8,954 nt of DNA from an uncultured Lachnospiraceae bacterium (GTDB lineage Bacteria; Bacillota; Clostridia; Lachnospirales; Lachnospiraceae). This document shows positions 1 to 5,149 of this stretch, piece after piece; position 1 is the stretch's first letter; each line of letters begins with the position of its first letter. The notes under the pieces are model-generated. The model did not search any database, had not been told where the DNA came from, and was given only the letters and a program-made list of their open reading frames with translations. The position numbers and the translations under genes are program-made. The stretch is taken from positions 1 to 8,954 of the forward strand of contig CAUCWU010000077.1 in assembly GCA_958446555.1 (NCBI GenBank), given 5' to 3'.

Positions 1-435
1 GGATTAGAGACACTGTCACTTCGCGTAGAGAGACATGTAGAGAATGCACTTAAGGTGGTTCAGTTCTTAAAGAACCAGCCACTTGTAGAGAAGGTAAATC
101 ATCCGTCTGTATCTGATGATCCAGAGCAGCAGGCACTGTACAAGAAGTACTTCCCGAACGGCGGTGGTTCCATCTTCACCTTCGAGATCAAGGGTGGCGC
201 AAAGGAAGCACAGGAGTTCATCGATCAGTTAAAGCTGTTCTCACTGCTTGCAAATGTTGCCGATGTAAAGTCTCTGGTTATCCATCCAGCATCCACAACT
301 CATGCAGAGTTAAACGAGGAAGAGCAGGCAGAGCAGGGTATTAAGCCAAATACCATTCGTCTCTCCATCGGTACTGAGAACATCGACGATATCATCTATG
401 ATCTTCAGGAAGCATTTGATGCGATCTCAAAATAA
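1..435 (+). CDS. metY: O-acetylhomoserine sulfhydrylase, C-terminal part (5' end outside window)
   Basis: The reading frame is open from base 1 to the TAA at 433-435 and gives the last 144 residues of a Cys/Met-metabolism PLP-dependent enzyme. The family normally has about 425-430 residues, so roughly the last third is here; the lysine that binds PLP lies upstream of the window. Recognisable C-terminal signatures are GLETLSLRVERHVENA, the GGGSIFTFEIKGG strand, SLVIHPASTTHAEL and the closing RLSIGTENIDDIIYDLQEA. Enzymes of this type join O-acetyl-L-homoserine and sulfide to give L-homocysteine and acetate in the cytoplasm, the direct sulfhydrylation route to methionine. A GTG at 55 could be read as a start but is internal, because the family signature continues upstream of it. 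The gene ends at a strong terminator and is not co-transcribed with anything to its right. Homologous cystathionine synthases/lyases are the alternative, but SLVIHPASTTH followed by RLSIGTEN fits MetY best. Confidence 0.9.
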   Translation, partial: GLETLSLRVERHVENALKVVQFLKNQPLVEKVNHPSVSDDPEQQALYKKYFPNGGGSIFTFEIKGGAKEAQEFIDQLKLFSLLANVADVKSLVIHPASTTHAELNEEEQAEQGIKPNTIRLSIGTENIDDIIYDLQEAFDAISK

Positions 436-474
436 ACAATAGATCAAGTATCCCCCTACTTACTCTATACGAAG

Positions 475-506
475 AAAGAGCCTGTGCATTTGCGCAGGCT
501 CTTTTT
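475..506 (+). terminator. Rho-independent terminator of metY
   Basis: A 13-bp stem pairs 475-487 (AAAGAGCCTGTGC) with 492-504, with one G-U pair and a four-base loop ATTT. It runs into a T-tract at 502-506. The hairpin begins 40 bases after the metY stop codon, so it should end that transcript. Confidence 0.92.
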
Positions 507-546
507 GAAAGGGGAGGATAAATAAAATACATCATTTGTAAGCTGT

Positions 547-619
547 GCGGTTTGGAGGGGGAATCGCAAGCCGCCTGTCAGCTGCCTGCGGCATCTAAAA
601 TGCCGCCAGATTTCTGACA
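547..619. repeat. Two adjacent hairpins in the intergenic space
   Basis: Hairpin A pairs GCGGTTT (547-553) with AAGCCGC (568-574), including one G-U. Hairpin B follows after one base. Its outer stem is TGTCAG (576-581) with CTGACA (614-619). Then comes CTG (582-584) with CAG (607-609), and an inner stem GCGGCAT (588-594) with ATGCCGC (600-606) around the loop CTAAA, with small bulges between the stems. No T-tract follows, so this is not an ordinary terminator. No credible open reading frame crosses it. It could be a dispersed palindromic repeat or a small structured RNA. The pairing is visible directly; the role is unknown. Confidence 0.5.
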
Positions 620-679
620 TTACTAGTATGTCCGTGAATTGGTTTGATATACATAGTTGATCAAAAAATCTTAAAAAGT

Positions 680-1672
680 TTATTTCTCTTTTTTCATTTC
701 GTGAAGCACATATTGAACCATTTCTTCATGTTCCTTCGAATAGCCGAAGAAAAAGTTTGGATAGCGCGTACTTAATTCGTGATAAATCGCGCTGACCTCT
801 CGGTGAGATTTTCCATTTAGCGTATATTCTTCGCCCTTCATTGTCACAACATGAATTGTGTAGCTTAACTGTTTTCCCTTTAAGGTGCGTTTCATTGCCG
901 CGTGGTCGTAAATCCACAAAACCTCTGGAAGTGGGATCACTGCGCACATCTCATCAGAACGCTCGACGAGATAGCGAGGAGTTAAAATCAAAGTTTTCGT
1001 TTGAAGAAGAATTTTCTTTCGAATCTGCCGTTCCACATCGTTTAAAATTTTCTCAGGATCACCATATCGCTCAAGATTTTTATAGGTTTTGGTGAGCCGC
1101 GGATTGATGATATAGCTGATCGTGCGAATTAAAATGATAATCATCAGGATAAAGACAACCAGAAGGACAACCATCAGCACAATTTCTCGATTGTTCAAGT
1201 AGGCAGTCTGATTGATAAAATATTTTTGGCAGATGCTTTTTAGAGAATCGGCATCCCAGGAAATGCTTTCTGCAAGTTTTTGGGTGAGCGGATCTAAAAT
1301 TTCAGGTTCAAAAGCATCCACCCGTCCGATAATTGTCTGTGGATCAAGTGTCTCAGAAGCCGGATAGCCTGCCTCAGCTCGAATCAGATAGAAATGACAG
1401 CTTCCATTCACTAGCTCATAATAATAGTGACCGACGAGTTCACTGCCAGAAATACAGTCTTCACCGCTGTAATAGAGTGTGCCAGTTTTGATTTTCGCAT
1501 AGAGAACCTTATTGGCAGTCTGATCATTGATTAACAGCGCATTGCTCAGTGTGCGCTTTGTTACATAGTCAGTGACAGGCGAGCGCCAAACCAAAAAGAG
1601 GACAACACCGAGTAAAAGTAACGGTGGAAACAGTCGCTTAAACTGAGTTTTTCGAATATGTGATAAGATCAT
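680..1672 (-). CDS. Uncharacterised two-helix membrane protein with cytoplasmic PH-like tail
   Basis: A 330-residue protein that I cannot assign to a named family. A short basic N-terminus (IRKTQFKR) precedes a hydrophobic helix at about residues 15-29. Residues 30-162 should lie outside the cell and carry three cysteines (C73, C92, C148) that could form a disulfide. A second helix spans about 163-183. Residues 190-330 should be cytoplasmic, charged and partly helical; within them ILTPRYLVERSD...CAVIPLPEVLWIYDH and the following strands resemble a bacterial PH-like fold (inference from pattern only). The start ATG follows an AGGAA Shine-Dalgarno at the usual spacing and lies downstream of a good promoter at 1766-1794. 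It appears to be a single-gene transcript. No clear terminator follows the stop. A membrane-tethered sensor or scaffold is possible but not shown. Confidence 0.85.
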   Translation of the reverse strand: MILSHIRKTQFKRLFPPLLLLGVVLFLVWRSPVTDYVTKRTLSNALLINDQTANKVLYAKIKTGTLYYSGEDCISGSELVGHYYYELVNGSCHFYLIRAEAGYPASETLDPQTIIGRVDAFEPEILDPLTQKLAESISWDADSLKSICQKYFINQTAYLNNREIVLMVVLLVVFILMIIILIRTISYIINPRLTKTYKNLERYGDPEKILNDVERQIRKKILLQTKTLILTPRYLVERSDEMCAVIPLPEVLWIYDHAAMKRTLKGKQLSYTIHVVTMKGEEYTLNGKSHREVSAIYHELSTRYPNFFFGYSKEHEEMVQYVLHEMKKEK

Positions 1673-1765
1673 GATAGTTCCTTTTCTGTATTATTTAAAA
1701 TAATGTTGGGATAAAACAGTATTTTGTGTTCAATCTAATTCATCGAATGAGCGTGTCATATGGCT

Positions 1766-1794
1766 AGTATAGTAGAATTTTTTTATTTTGTAAA
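1766..1794 (-). promoter_or_regulatory. Sigma-A promoter for the 330-residue membrane protein gene
   Basis: On the minus strand TTTACA (1794-1789) and TATACT (1771-1766) are separated by exactly 17 bases. These match the -35 consensus at 5 of 6 and the -10 consensus at 5 of 6. Transcription should start near 1759, leaving a leader of about 87 bases before the ATG at 1672. Confidence 0.7.
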
Positions 1795-1823
1795 TCAGAA
1801 AGCGTTGCAGCTGATTGAAAATT

Positions 1824-2015
1824 ATGATTGGCGCAGTTTGCTGTACACTCGCAGGACTGTTAAAAGTGATCTGGAAAATCATCATTGCATCGACAAGAAA
1901 AGACATTGCAATTTTAAATAGACAGATGCGCTTTGTGATGCCGATTGGATTTTTACTGATCATCATCGGCGTGATCATGGGGTTAGAGCGCGAAACTTGT
2001 TTGCAATTTTTTTGA
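1824..2015 (+). CDS. Possible small membrane protein, 63 residues
   Basis: From the ATG at 1824 the frame gives two hydrophobic segments, MIGAVCCTLAGLLKVIWKII (about residues 1-20) and FVMPIGFLLIIIGVIMG (about 37-53). A basic loop TRKDIAILNRQMR joins them, so the shape is a helical hairpin with its loop in the cytoplasm. The frame could also begin at TTG 1815, directly after a stop at 1812. Neither start has a good Shine-Dalgarno, and the tail LERETCLQFF is unremarkable, so this may be the remnant of a longer gene or an unexpressed frame. The protein-like character (two clean helices, ordered charges) makes it more credible than the opposite-strand frame covering the same bases. No function can be given. 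Confidence 0.35.
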   Translation: MIGAVCCTLAGLLKVIWKIIIASTRKDIAILNRQMRFVMPIGFLLIIIGVIMGLERETCLQFF

Positions 2016-2045
2016 ACGGTGAATTCAATGACAAATATTAGAAAA

Positions 2046-2068
2046 TATGATAAGATGGTTTTATCATA
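2046..2068. repeat. Perfect 8-bp inverted repeat
   Basis: TATGATAA (2046-2053) is repeated in inverted form as TTATCATA (2061-2068) with seven bases between. A purine-rich AGAAAGGGG site and an ATG (2096) follow about 10-30 bases downstream, but that ATG is stopped after three codons. The repeat may have been the operator or promoter region of a gene that is now decayed. Confidence 0.35.
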
Positions 2069-2219
2069 ATTATTGTGAGAAAGGGGTGCAATAAGATGGG
2101 ATATTGAAAACCAAACCATCACATATAACGATTAACGACTGTGGAGTGTACAAGAACTTGTGAGTAGACAGAACTTCGGTTCGTCAAAAGCATACACTAT
2201 GAAGCAGTAAGTAGTGTTC
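2069..2219 (+). other. Intergenic stretch with an orphan ribosome-binding site
   Basis: AAAGGGG at about 2080-2086 lies 9 bases before ATG 2096, a normal ribosome-binding arrangement. The frame reads only Met-Gly-Tyr before TGA. All three forward frames downstream are broken by stops, which suggests a decayed gene. I recognise no protein family in the short fragments up to about 2219. Confidence 0.3.
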
Positions 2220-2417
2220 GTGAGAACCTACAATTCTCAATATGAGTATATTTACACATATTTTGAGTAGCAGAAAGATCAGGAATATTGGAAATTTGCA
2301 AAGAAATTTGGCTATCAAGGGAAGATCTTACTGGTTGGGATTAATTATACGGTCAAAACGAAGAAACATACCTGCAAAATTAAGGAACTGACGAACTTGG
2401 GTAAGGATACAGTTTGA
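2220..2417 (+). pseudogene. Decayed C-terminus of an AAA-ATPase-like / PD-(D/E)XK nuclease (DUF1703-type) gene
   Basis: Reading from 2220 gives VRTYNSQYEYIYTYFE, then an in-frame TAG at 2268-2270. After it comes a 48-residue open stretch from 2271, QKDQEYWKFAKKFGYQGKI, then LLVGINYTVKTKKHTCKIKE, ending at TGA 2415-2417. The string LLVGINY...KTKKHTCKIKEL strongly resembles the C-terminal end of the AAA-ATPase-like plus DUF1703 proteins that are abundant and often multi-copy in Lachnospiraceae. There the usual form is approximately LLVGI-Y-KKTKKHTC-IE. The whole ATPase part is absent and the upstream frames are full of stops, so this is a dead fragment. Family assignment rests on recognition of the motif alone. 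Confidence 0.55.
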
Positions 2418-2424
2418 GTTTTGC

Positions 2425-2453
2425 TTGTCAATTGGCTGGTAATCAAGTATAAT
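2425..2453 (+). promoter_or_regulatory. Sigma-A promoter of the methyltransferase-hslO operon
   Basis: TTGTCA (2425-2430) and a perfect TATAAT (2448-2453) are separated by exactly 17 bases. Transcription should begin near 2460, giving a leader of about 38 bases before the ATG at 2498. Confidence 0.85.
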
Positions 2454-2464
2454 TAATACTTGAT
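2442..2464. promoter_or_regulatory. Palindrome covering the -10 box: likely operator
   Basis: ATCAAGTAT (2442-2450) and ATACTTGAT (2456-2464) form a perfect 9-bp inverted repeat around AATTA. It overlaps the -10 box (2448-2453) and reaches the expected start of transcription. A dimeric repressor bound here would block RNA polymerase directly. No T-tract follows, so it is not a terminator. The regulator is unknown. Confidence 0.5.
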
Positions 2465-2497
2465 ACACTGTAGATAAGAAAAAGAAAGGCGTAATTT

Positions 2498-3262
2498 ATG
2501 AACGCATATCATGCATTTGCACTGGTCTATGATCGGATGATGGAGGAGATTCCATACGAGGAGTGGTGCAATTTTGTGACAGACCAGTTGAAAAAGTTTG
2601 GAATTGAGGATGGTCTGATGTTGGAGCTTGGCTGCGGCACAGGAACGCTTACCGAGATGTTTGCAAAGCGTGGCTTTGATATGATCGGTGTGGACAACTC
2701 TGAGGAGATGTTGGCAGAGGCTGTTGAGAAGAAAACACAGAGCGGCAGCTCGATTTTATATTTGAATCAGGATATGAGAGAGTTTGAGCTTTACGGCACA
2801 GTCCGAGCAGTTGTCAGCCTGTGTGATACGATGAATTATCTCACAGAGTATGAGGATCTTGTCACAGTATGCCGTCTTGTCAACAATTATCTTGATCCAA
2901 AAGGCATCTTTATCTTTGATTTAAAGACAGATCACTATTTTAACAGCATCGGCTGTCAGAGCTTTTCGGATGCCGATGAGGAGGTTAGCTATATTTGGGA
3001 TAACGACTACGATGAGGCATCTCATATTAATAGCTATGCGTTGACACTGTTTGTGCAGGATGAGGACAATCGTTATCAGCGATTTGATGAGTACCATGAG
3101 CAGCGTGCTTTTTCTATTGATGAGGTGAGACGTGCGATTGAAGAATCCGGCATGGTATTTCTTGACGCAATCGATAAAAACGGTGAGCCGGCAACTGACA
3201 AGACTGACCGGGTGTATATCATTGCCCGCGAAAAAGGAAAGAAAGGAATTCAAACATTATGA
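2498..3262 (+). CDS. Class I SAM-dependent methyltransferase (YqeM-like)
   Basis: A 254-residue cytoplasmic protein with a Rossmann-type methyltransferase fold. Motif I, LELGCGTGT, is at residues 42-50. The acidic residue that binds the ribose of S-adenosylmethionine is probably D66 in IGVDNS. NQDMREFEL gives the next strand and loop, and LDPKGIFIFDLKT a later strand. The N-terminus (FALVYDRMMEEIPYEEW) matches the family that includes B. subtilis YqeM, whose substrate I cannot name. The ATG is preceded by AAAGG at good spacing and lies about 38 bases from the predicted transcription start. The gene overlaps hslO by four bases (ATGA), so the two are translationally coupled. Its by-product S-adenosylhomocysteine is the substrate of MtnN encoded further right, but that gene is in a separate convergent transcript. 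Confidence 0.88.
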   Translation: MNAYHAFALVYDRMMEEIPYEEWCNFVTDQLKKFGIEDGLMLELGCGTGTLTEMFAKRGFDMIGVDNSEEMLAEAVEKKTQSGSSILYLNQDMREFELYGTVRAVVSLCDTMNYLTEYEDLVTVCRLVNNYLDPKGIFIFDLKTDHYFNSIGCQSFSDADEEVSYIWDNDYDEASHINSYALTLFVQDEDNRYQRFDEYHEQRAFSIDEVRRAIEESGMVFLDAIDKNGEPATDKTDRVYIIAREKGKKGIQTL

Positions 3263-4125
3263 GAGACTATATGATTCGCGCGACAGCTGCAAACGGTCAG
3301 ATCCGTGCATTTGCCGCAACTACAAGAGATCTTACTGAATATGCAAGAAATGCACACAATACAAGCCCAGTTGTCACAGCAGCACTTGGTCGTACCATGA
3401 CAGCAGCTGTCATGATGGGGTCTATGATGAAGGGAGATAAGGATCTTTTAACGATTAAGATTCAGGGTGATGGTCCGATTGGCTCCATCACAGTGACGGC
3501 CGACTCCCATTGCCATGTAAAGGGATATGCGCAAAATCCGATGGTTTTAATTCCGGCCAATTCGATTGGAAAGCTTGATGTTGCTGGCGCAATCGGAAAG
3601 GGTGTACTGAGCGTAATCAAGGATATCGGATTAAAGGATCCATATGTAGGACAGACCGATCTTGTCAGTGGCGAGATTGCAGAGGATTTAACTTACTATT
3701 TTGCAGCATCTGAGCAGACTCCATCAAGTGTTGGACTTGGCGTTTTGATGAATAAGGATAATACTGTGCGCCAGGCAGGTGGATTTATTTTACAGCTGAT
3801 GCCAGATGCTTCAGAGGAAACGATCTCTGCACTTGAGAAAAAGCTTGCAAATGTCTCCTCTGTCACTGCAATGTTAGATGCAGGAAAGACACCAGAGGAT
3901 ATTTTGACAGAGCTTCTTGGCGATATGGAGCTTGCCATTTTGGATCGCACAGCTGCTTCCTTCCAGTGCAGCTGCAGCAAGGAGCGTTTTGCAAGAGGAA
4001 TTGCAAGTATTCAGAAATCCGATATTCAGGAGATGATTGATGCAGGTGAGAACATCGAGACCTGTTGCCAGTTCTGCAATGCGCGATATATCTTTACACC
4101 GGATGAATTAAAAGAACTGCTGTAA
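3259..4125 (+). CDS. hslO: Hsp33, redox-regulated holdase chaperone
   Basis: A 288-residue protein, the usual length for Hsp33. The N-terminal domain starts MRDYMIRATAANGQIRAFAA. It contains GDGPIGSITVTAD and KGYAQNP, and then the region GEIAEDLTYYF with QTPSSVGLGV; all are typical. The C-terminal zinc switch is intact: C237-S-C239 (CSCSKERF) and C270-Q-F-C273 (CCQFCNARY). In the family these four cysteines hold zinc when reduced. On oxidation they form disulfides, release zinc and turn on holdase activity, which keeps unfolding proteins soluble in the cytoplasm under oxidative or bleach-type stress. An additional cysteine, C269, sits beside the second motif. The start codon overlaps the methyltransferase stop (ATGA), with GAAAGGAA upstream. 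It is the last gene of the operon and is followed by a strong terminator. Regulation probably acts through the palindromic promoter at 2425-2464. Confidence 0.97.
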   Translation: MRDYMIRATAANGQIRAFAATTRDLTEYARNAHNTSPVVTAALGRTMTAAVMMGSMMKGDKDLLTIKIQGDGPIGSITVTADSHCHVKGYAQNPMVLIPANSIGKLDVAGAIGKGVLSVIKDIGLKDPYVGQTDLVSGEIAEDLTYYFAASEQTPSSVGLGVLMNKDNTVRQAGGFILQLMPDASEETISALEKKLANVSSVTAMLDAGKTPEDILTELLGDMELAILDRTAASFQCSCSKERFARGIASIQKSDIQEMIDAGENIETCCQFCNARYIFTPDELKELL

Positions 4126-4143
4126 AAATTGATTTTATTATGT

Positions 4144-4191
4144 AAAAAAAGCTTCGGTATCAGGAAGAAATCCTGTTGCCGAAGCTTTTTT
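4144..4191. terminator. Bidirectional terminator between hslO and queT
   Basis: The long arm AAAAAAAGCTTCGG (4144-4157) pairs with CCGAAGCTTTTTT (4179-4191). The stem continues as CAGGA/TCCTG with a small internal mismatch and an AGAAA loop. It has an A-run on the left and a T-run on the right, so it can end hslO transcription rightwards and queT transcription leftwards. It lies between the two convergent stop codons. Confidence 0.92.
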
Positions 4192-4195
4192 GTTC

Positions 4196-4684
4196 TTATT
4201 GAAAAATCTGTTGCGCATGCTTTTGCAGGGCAAATAGTAAAATCATTCCGAGGATGCCACAGGAGATGATCTCTCCGATTCCGACAGTGACAATCAGATA
4301 CCAGATGGAATCCGGTGCACCGTAAACGATGCGAAGCACCTGTGGAACAACAATGATGTTCGCAAGAATTGGCGGAAGTGGAGCAAGCCATTTGCTAAGC
4401 TTGCGAAGCTTATAGGTACAAAATGCACCGATTAGTGTCGCAAGTGATCCAAACAAAATATCCCAGACGGCGGCGCCGGTGATTGTGTTACTGATGATGC
4501 AGCCAACGAAAAGTCCCGGAATCGCAGCTGGTGTAAAATATGGTAAAATGGTCAGTGCCTCAGAGAAGCGAACCTGAATGACACCGTTTGCGAGTCCAAA
4601 AAGGTTGGCAACCCAAGTTAAAACGACATACATGGCAGCGATTAGTGCAGCTTGAACCATGTGTAAAACGTGCTTATTTCTCAT
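4196..4684 (-). CDS. queT: QueT-family ECF transporter S component (queuosine precursor uptake)
   Basis: A 162-residue, highly hydrophobic protein with about five to six membrane helices. The family signature is clear near the N-terminus: VIQVRFSEALTILPYFTPAA, followed by IPGLFVGCIISN. Later come the helix DILFGSLATLIGAFCTYKLRK and, near the end, VTVGIGEIISCGILGMILL. QueT proteins are substrate-binding membrane components of energy-coupling-factor transporters. They are predicted to import preQ1 or a related precursor of the tRNA modification queuosine, using a shared ATPase module encoded elsewhere; no such module is in this window. The ATG at 4684 has AAAGG upstream with wide spacing (12 bases). 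It lies downstream of trxA in the same direction, separated by a terminator and a second hairpin. I saw no preQ1 riboswitch in the leader. Confidence 0.85.
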   Translation of the reverse strand: MRNKHVLHMVQAALIAAMYVVLTWVANLFGLANGVIQVRFSEALTILPYFTPAAIPGLFVGCIISNTITGAAVWDILFGSLATLIGAFCTYKLRKLSKWLAPLPPILANIIVVPQVLRIVYGAPDSIWYLIVTVGIGEIISCGILGMILLFALQKHAQQIFQ

Positions 4685-4689
4685 AGATA

Positions 4690-4718
4690 TGTATAGCCTT
4701 TCAAATCAAACATGTGAA
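4690..4718 (-). promoter_or_regulatory. Possible promoter for queT, very close to the start codon
   Basis: On the minus strand TTCACA (4718-4713), 17 bases, then TATACA (4695-4690) resemble -35 and -10 boxes. The -10 box ends only five bases before the queT ATG, so transcription would start at or next to the start codon and the message would be leaderless. It also overlaps the AAAGG that would otherwise serve as ribosome-binding site. Both readings cannot be used by one transcript. Confidence 0.3.
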
Positions 4719-4746
4719 CTCCCCCGTCTTATTAAAACGGGGGAGT
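4718..4746. repeat. Perfect 10-bp GC-rich hairpin between trxA and queT
   Basis: ACTCCCCCGT (4718-4727) pairs perfectly with ACGGGGGAGT (4737-4746) around a nine-base loop. Neither strand has a T-run after the stem; the T-run on the minus strand lies before it and belongs to the trxA terminator. It therefore looks like a leader structure or processing/stability element for queT and not a second terminator. Confidence 0.55.
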
Positions 4747-4747
4747 C

Positions 4748-4787
4748 AAAAAATCCTATTATTATCTTATTAAAATAATGCAGGATT
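4748..4787 (-). terminator. Probable terminator of trxA
   Basis: On the minus strand AATCCT (4787-4782, overlapping the trxA stop codon) pairs with AGGATT (4757-4752), with further A/T pairing inside (ATTATT with AATAAT). It is followed by a run of six Ts ending at 4748. The stem is A/T-rich, so termination may be partial and allow read-through into queT. Confidence 0.6.
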
Positions 4788-5097
4788 ACAGGCCGAGCAT
4801 ACGCTCAATAGAAGCCTTAGAAGTGACACCAGTTACCTGATTGATCAGCTGACCGTCTCTAAAGATAATCAGTGTCGGGATGGAAGTAATGCCATACTCG
4901 GAAGCAAGATCTGGCTCCTCATCGACATTAACCTTTCCAAATACGACATTGGAATGAGCCTCAGCAAGCTGGTCGATGATCGGACCCTGCATACGGCACG
5001 GACCGCACCAGGAAGCCCAGAAATCAAGCAGTACTGGCTTATCAGACTTTAAAACGGTTTCTTCAAAATTGCTTTTTGTAATGGTTAAAACGGACAT
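4786..5097 (-). CDS. trxA: Thioredoxin
   Basis: A 103-residue protein, the standard thioredoxin length. The active site W-C-G-P-C is at residues 30-34 (C31 and C34), inside VLLDFWASWCGPCRM. The conserved cis-proline is P74 in TSIPT, and NVDEEPDLASEYGI is typical of the third strand and helix. It reduces protein disulfides in the cytoplasm and is itself reduced by thioredoxin reductase, which is not encoded here. The ATG is preceded by AAAGGAG at ideal spacing. The gene starts 52 bases after the mtnN stop in the same direction, with no convincing promoter between them, so it is probably co-transcribed with mtnN. The ribosome-binding site overlaps a small palindrome TTTCGCGAAA (5110-5119). Confidence 0.97.
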   Translation of the reverse strand: MSVLTITKSNFEETVLKSDKPVLLDFWASWCGPCRMQGPIIDQLAEAHSNVVFGKVNVDEEPDLASEYGITSIPTLIIFRDGQLINQVTGVTSKASIERMLGL

Positions 5098-5149
5098 AGT
5101 AAAACTCCTTTCGCGAAAAGTATTTGCGCTAATCTGGTCAATTATTCAA

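Noticed and set aside
841..1095. Plus-strand frame of 84 residues inside the 330-residue membrane protein gene
   Set aside because: It is fully antisense to a well-supported gene and has no domain-like features.
1730..2122. Minus-strand open frame of 130 residues
   Set aside because: It has no ribosome-binding site, its composition looks like the antisense of an A/T-rich region, and it runs through the minus-strand promoter at 1766-1794 and opposite the more protein-like small frame.
2921..3253. Minus-strand frame of 110 residues opposite the methyltransferase gene
   Set aside because: It is a shadow of a gene with a clear methyltransferase motif, with no start signals.
4026..4391. Minus-strand frame of 121 residues across the hslO end and queT
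   Set aside because: It crosses a strong bidirectional terminator and overlaps the queT frame; it is Cys/His-rich by chance translation.
4684..4790. preQ1 riboswitch upstream of queT
   Set aside because: I looked for the compact pseudoknot pattern with its A-rich tail. The leader instead holds a terminator and a simple perfect hairpin with a loop that does not fit.
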